From the NCBI GenBank assembly GCA_944381335.1, contig CALWKT010000018.1, positions 1-25,315 on the forward strand: a stretch of DNA of 25,315 nt, read 5' to 3'. Each line of letters begins with the position of its first letter. Within the stretch, counting starts at the first letter, position 1. This DNA comes from an uncultured Christensenellaceae bacterium (GTDB lineage Bacteria > Bacillota_A > Clostridia > Christensenellales > UBA3700). The notes beneath the pieces are model-generated. The model made no database searches, was not told where the DNA came from, and saw nothing but the letters and a program-made list of their open reading frames with translations. The position numbers were made by a program, and so were the translations under genes. Shown here one piece after another: positions 22,703-25,315 of this stretch.

Positions 22703-23722
22703 ATGGACGACAGATTGTCAGACCGCAAAAAGAGAGTATTGAAAGCGCTCGTGGACAGCTATATAAGCGATCCTCAGCCTATCTCTTCTTCAGCGATACA
22801 ATCTAAATATATGCCTGAAGTTTCCTCCGCCACGATAAGAAGCGAACTGGCGACCCTCGAAGAACTGGGGTATCTCGTACAGCCTCATGTCAGCAGCGGA
22901 AGAGTTCCGTCCTCTAAGGCATATAGATTTTACGTCGATTGCATGATGGACGAAGATTGCGGCGACGTTGAGATAATGCAGGAGAGGTTCGATAAGAATT
23001 TCGGTTCTGTCGAAGAGCTGGTGAGAAATACGGCTAAGGTAGTCAGCGACGCGACCAACTATACCTCGCTCATGGTATTTTCGGGTACTGAAAAGGTGGT
23101 CGTGAAAGAGGTAAAACTCGTCGATCTTCTGGACGGCAACGCTCTCGTAGTCATAATAACGGACAGCGGAGTGCTCAAAGACAAGATGGTCGGGCTTCCT
23201 GAGGGAGCGGACGGCGGATATATAGAGATAGCGGGAAAACTTCTCAACTCTACTTTCGCAGGCAAGAATATCGCTGAGATACAGCATTACGAAGAGCCGA
23301 TGGAGAGAAGCTTCCAGGCGTACAGAGCGCTTTTCAGGCACGTGGTCGAAATGATAGAAGAATACAGGACGAGCCGCGAAAGTCAGCTTTACCTCGAAGG
23401 CGAGGACAAGATATTCGAATATCCTGAATCGCGAGACGTGGACAACGTGAGAAGCTTCGTTTCGATAATCTCCAAAAAGGAGAAACTGCACGACCTGGTG
23501 AAAGGCGACGGCAACGTGGAGTTCGACGTAAAGATAGGCGACGAAGAGTCTGAAGACCTTAAGAACATGGCTCTCGTCACCGCGAAATACACGATAGACG
23601 GCAAGGAGGTCGGACACGTAGGCGTCATCGGACCTCAGAGAATGGATTATAAAAAAGTTATGTCCGTGCTCCGCAGATTGGGCGGCGCGCTGGACGATGG
23701 CGGAGACAACGATAATGGCTGA
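22703..23722 (+). CDS. hrcA: Heat-inducible transcription repressor HrcA
   Basis: HrcA represses the dnaK and groE heat-shock genes by binding CIRCE and is kept active by GroEL. The 339 residues start with a winged helix-turn-helix (about 5-75; SSATIRSELATLEELGYL at 41-58 and the SSGRVPSSKAYRFYVD segment at 64-79), then a GAF-like domain and the family C-terminal region with GHVGVIGPQRMDYKKV. I chose ATG 22703, with AGGGAGG five bases upstream; an in-frame TTG at 22658 lies just after the CIRCE arm and adds a non-conserved basic stretch. It is the first gene of hrcA-grpE-dnaK and overlaps grpE by eight bases. Confidence 0.95.
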   Translation: MDDRLSDRKKRVLKALVDSYISDPQPISSSAIQSKYMPEVSSATIRSELATLEELGYLVQPHVSSGRVPSSKAYRFYVDCMMDEDCGDVEIMQERFDKNFGSVEELVRNTAKVVSDATNYTSLMVFSGTEKVVVKEVKLVDLLDGNALVVIITDSGVLKDKMVGLPEGADGGYIEIAGKLLNSTFAGKNIAEIQHYEEPMERSFQAYRALFRHVVEMIEEYRTSRESQLYLEGEDKIFEYPESRDVDNVRSFVSIISKKEKLHDLVKGDGNVEFDVKIGDEESEDLKNMALVTAKYTIDGKEVGHVGVIGPQRMDYKKVMSVLRRLGGALDDGGDNDNG

Positions 23723-24290
23723 AAAAAAGAGCAAAAAGCAAAAAAAAGAAAATAAAGAGGTTGAAAAAGAAACCCTCGAAGAAGCGGCTGAAACCGTAAA
23801 AGAAGCGCTCGGCGAAGAGAGTAAAAAAGAAATTCCCGTCGAAGAGATCGTAAAGGAAGAGGCTCAGCCCGCTCAGGACGCGGCATACGCAGAGCTGTTT
23901 TCCAAATACGTCAGATTGCAGGCGGATTTCGAAAACTACAAGAAGCGCAACCGCGATACCGCTAAAGTCATGTACGACGAGGGCGTTGCAGATGCGATTG
24001 AAGGAATACTTCCCACTCTCGACAACCTCGAAATGGCGATACTTTCTCAGAAAGACGAATCGTTCAGACAGGGACTCGAACTGGTAAAGAAAGCCTTCCT
24101 CGACGCGCTTGCAAAGTTCGGCGTAGAAGAGATAGACGCTCTCGGCAAAGAGTTCGATCCCAATATTCACGAAGCGGTCATGAACAAGGACGACCCCGAA
24201 AACGCGGGCAAAGTCGTTCAGGTTCTCAAAAAAGGTTATATCCGCAACGGCAAGGTGCTGCGTCACCCGCTGGTCGTTGTGGGACAATAA
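23715..24290 (+). CDS. grpE: Nucleotide exchange factor GrpE
   Basis: GrpE releases ADP from DnaK in the chaperone cycle. The 191 residues begin with a charged, lysine/glutamate-rich disordered stretch (1-55), then a long dimerising coiled coil (about 58-105, with LQADFENYKKRNRDTAK) and the C-terminal beta-wing domain ending in KKGYIRNGKVLRHPLVVV. ATG 23715 is chosen over an in-frame ATG at 23697 because GGAG (23702-23705) sits nine bases before it. It overlaps the end of hrcA and precedes dnaK by 30 bases. Confidence 0.95.
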   Translation: MAEKKSKKQKKENKEVEKETLEEAAETVKEALGEESKKEIPVEEIVKEEAQPAQDAAYAELFSKYVRLQADFENYKKRNRDTAKVMYDEGVADAIEGILPTLDNLEMAILSQKDESFRQGLELVKKAFLDALAKFGVEEIDALGKEFDPNIHEAVMNKDDPENAGKVVQVLKKGYIRNGKVLRHPLVVVGQ

Positions 24291-24320
24291 TACAAAAATC
24301 AATCAAAGGAGTATATTATT

Positions 24321-25315
24321 ATGGCAAAAATAATCGGCATCGACCTCGGTACTACCAACTCGTGCGTAGCCGTTATGGAAGGCGGCGAAGCTACCGTTAT
24401 CGCCAACAAGGAAGGCGCAAGGACGACCCCGTCCGTTGTCGGCTTCGCTAAGAACGGCGAGAGACTCGTAGGTCAGGTTGCAAAGAGACAGGCGGTCGCG
24501 AATGCGAGCCGTACCGTCAGTTCTATAAAGAGACATATGGGCAGCGATTACAAAGTTAAGATAGACGATAAGAGCTATTCTCCTCAGGAGATCAGCGCTA
24601 TGATCCTCACTAAACTTAAATCCGACGCTGAAGATTACCTCGGCGAAAAGGTAACGCAGGCGGTCATCACCGTTCCCGCATACTTCACCGACAGCCAGAG
24701 ACAGGCTACCAAGGACGCAGGTAAGATCGCGGGTCTCGAAGTTCTCAGAATTATCAACGAGCCTACCGCGGCGGCTCTCGCATACGGTCTCGACAAGGGC
24801 GAGAACAAAGGACAGAAAGTTCTTATCTACGACCTCGGCGGCGGTACGTTCGACGTTTCTATCCTCGAAATAGAGGACGGCGTTTTCGAAGTTCTCGCGA
24901 CCAACGGCGACACCATGCTGGGCGGCGACGATTTCGATAAGCGCATAATGGACTACATTTTGCAGGAGTTCGAGAAGAAAGAGGGCATAAAGATCACAGA
25001 CGCTCCCACCTTGCAGAGAATAAAGGAAGCGGCAGAAAAGGCGAAGATAGAGCTTTCCGGCGTTATGAACACCAATATCAACCTGCCGTTCATCGCTATG
25101 AGCCCCGAAGGACCCAAGCATATAGATATGGATCTTTCGAGAGCTAAGTTCGACGCTCTCACCAGCGACCTCGTTACGAGAACGATCGCCCCGATGAAGA
25201 AGGCTATGGCGGACGCGGGTCTTACCAATGCGGACATTTCCAAGGTAATCCTCGTAGGCGGTTCCACCAGGATCCCCGCTGTCGTAGAAGCTGTCAAGAA
25301 TATCACCGGCAAAGA
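24321..25315 (+). CDS. dnaK: Chaperone DnaK (Hsp70), cut by the window end
   Basis: DnaK is the ATP-dependent Hsp70 chaperone. The first 331 residues, nearly all of the ATPase domain, are present and the frame is open to the window end. Phosphate-binding motifs GIDLGTTNS (6-14) and [11 protein letters not shown] are intact, as are the linker-facing segment [12 protein letters not shown] and [11 protein letters not shown]. Between SIKR and PQEISAMIL the protein is about 25 residues shorter than Gram-negative DnaK, a deletion characteristic of Gram-positive bacteria. AAAGGAG (24305-24311) lies nine bases before ATG 24321. dnaJ would be expected further downstream. Confidence 0.97.
   Translation, partial: MAKIIGIDLGTTNSCVAVMEGGEATVIANKEGARTTPSVVGFAKNGERLVGQVAKRQAVANASRTVSSIKRHMGSDYKVKIDDKSYSPQEISAMILTKLKSDAEDYLGEKVTQAVITVPAYFTDSQRQATKDAGKIAGLEVLRIINEPTAAALAYGLDKGENKGQKVLIYDLGGGTFDVSILEIEDGVFEVLATNGDTMLGGDDFDKRIMDYILQEFEKKEGIKITDAPTLQRIKEAAEKAKIELSGVMNTNINLPFIAMSPEGPKHIDMDLSRAKFDALTSDLVTRTIAPMKKAMADAGLTNADISKVILVGGSTRIPAVVEAVKNITGK

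Overview
The window reads as chromosome of a low- to moderate-GC Gram-positive anaerobe, most likely an uncultured member of the Clostridia. Four things point there: a complete ctsR-mcsA-mcsB-clpC operon with a CtsR operator; hrcA-grpE-dnaK behind a CIRCE element; long-form HPF; and a DnaK whose ATPase domain lacks the roughly 25-residue insertion found in Gram-negative DnaK. Most genes have strong AGGAGG-type ribosome binding sites and typical sigma-A promoters. No tRNA, rRNA, CRISPR array, transposase or phage gene was seen.

Layout. 1-553: a 5'-truncated remnant of pyruvate phosphate dikinase (ppdK) with its terminator still intact. 783-2024: dinB (Y-family polymerase) with a near-perfect LexA box. 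2315-3874: a single gene fusing the biotin transporter subunit BioY to biotin synthase BioB, behind a BirA-type operator. 4203-5078: galU. 5414-10021: the CtsR heat-shock operon (repressor, McsA/McsB protein-arginine kinase, ClpC unfoldase). 10251-11048: a ZIP metal transporter. 11267-17895: a phosphate module, pstS, a fused pstC-pstA, pstB, phoU, response regulator and sensor kinase, with direct-repeat Pho boxes upstream. 18121-18657: hpf. 18771-19262 (minus strand): a GNAT acetyltransferase. 19366-22413: a 1015-residue surface lipoprotein that resembles a catalytically dead M60-like (enhancin/mucinase) protease with C-terminal carbohydrate-binding-like modules and a transmembrane tail. 22703-25315: hrcA, grpE and dnaK, the last cut by the window end.

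How the parts work together. Two heat-shock regulons lie about 13 kb apart: CtsR controls arginine-phosphorylation-marked degradation through McsB and ClpC, and HrcA controls the DnaK folding machine. The phosphate module is a self-contained uptake, sensing and response unit. The biotin locus joins uptake and the last step of synthesis in one polypeptide.

The most notable points are the BioY-BioB fusion and its promoter arrangement, the PstC-PstA fusion, the inactive M60-like lipoprotein, and three genes (dinB, the GNAT gene and the lipoprotein gene) that lack a Shine-Dalgarno sequence and have a -10 box about 6-9 bases before the ATG, suggesting leaderless mRNAs. I saw no wholly unknown multi-gene defence or mobile system. 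Family assignments rest on motif recognition by eye, not on database searches.
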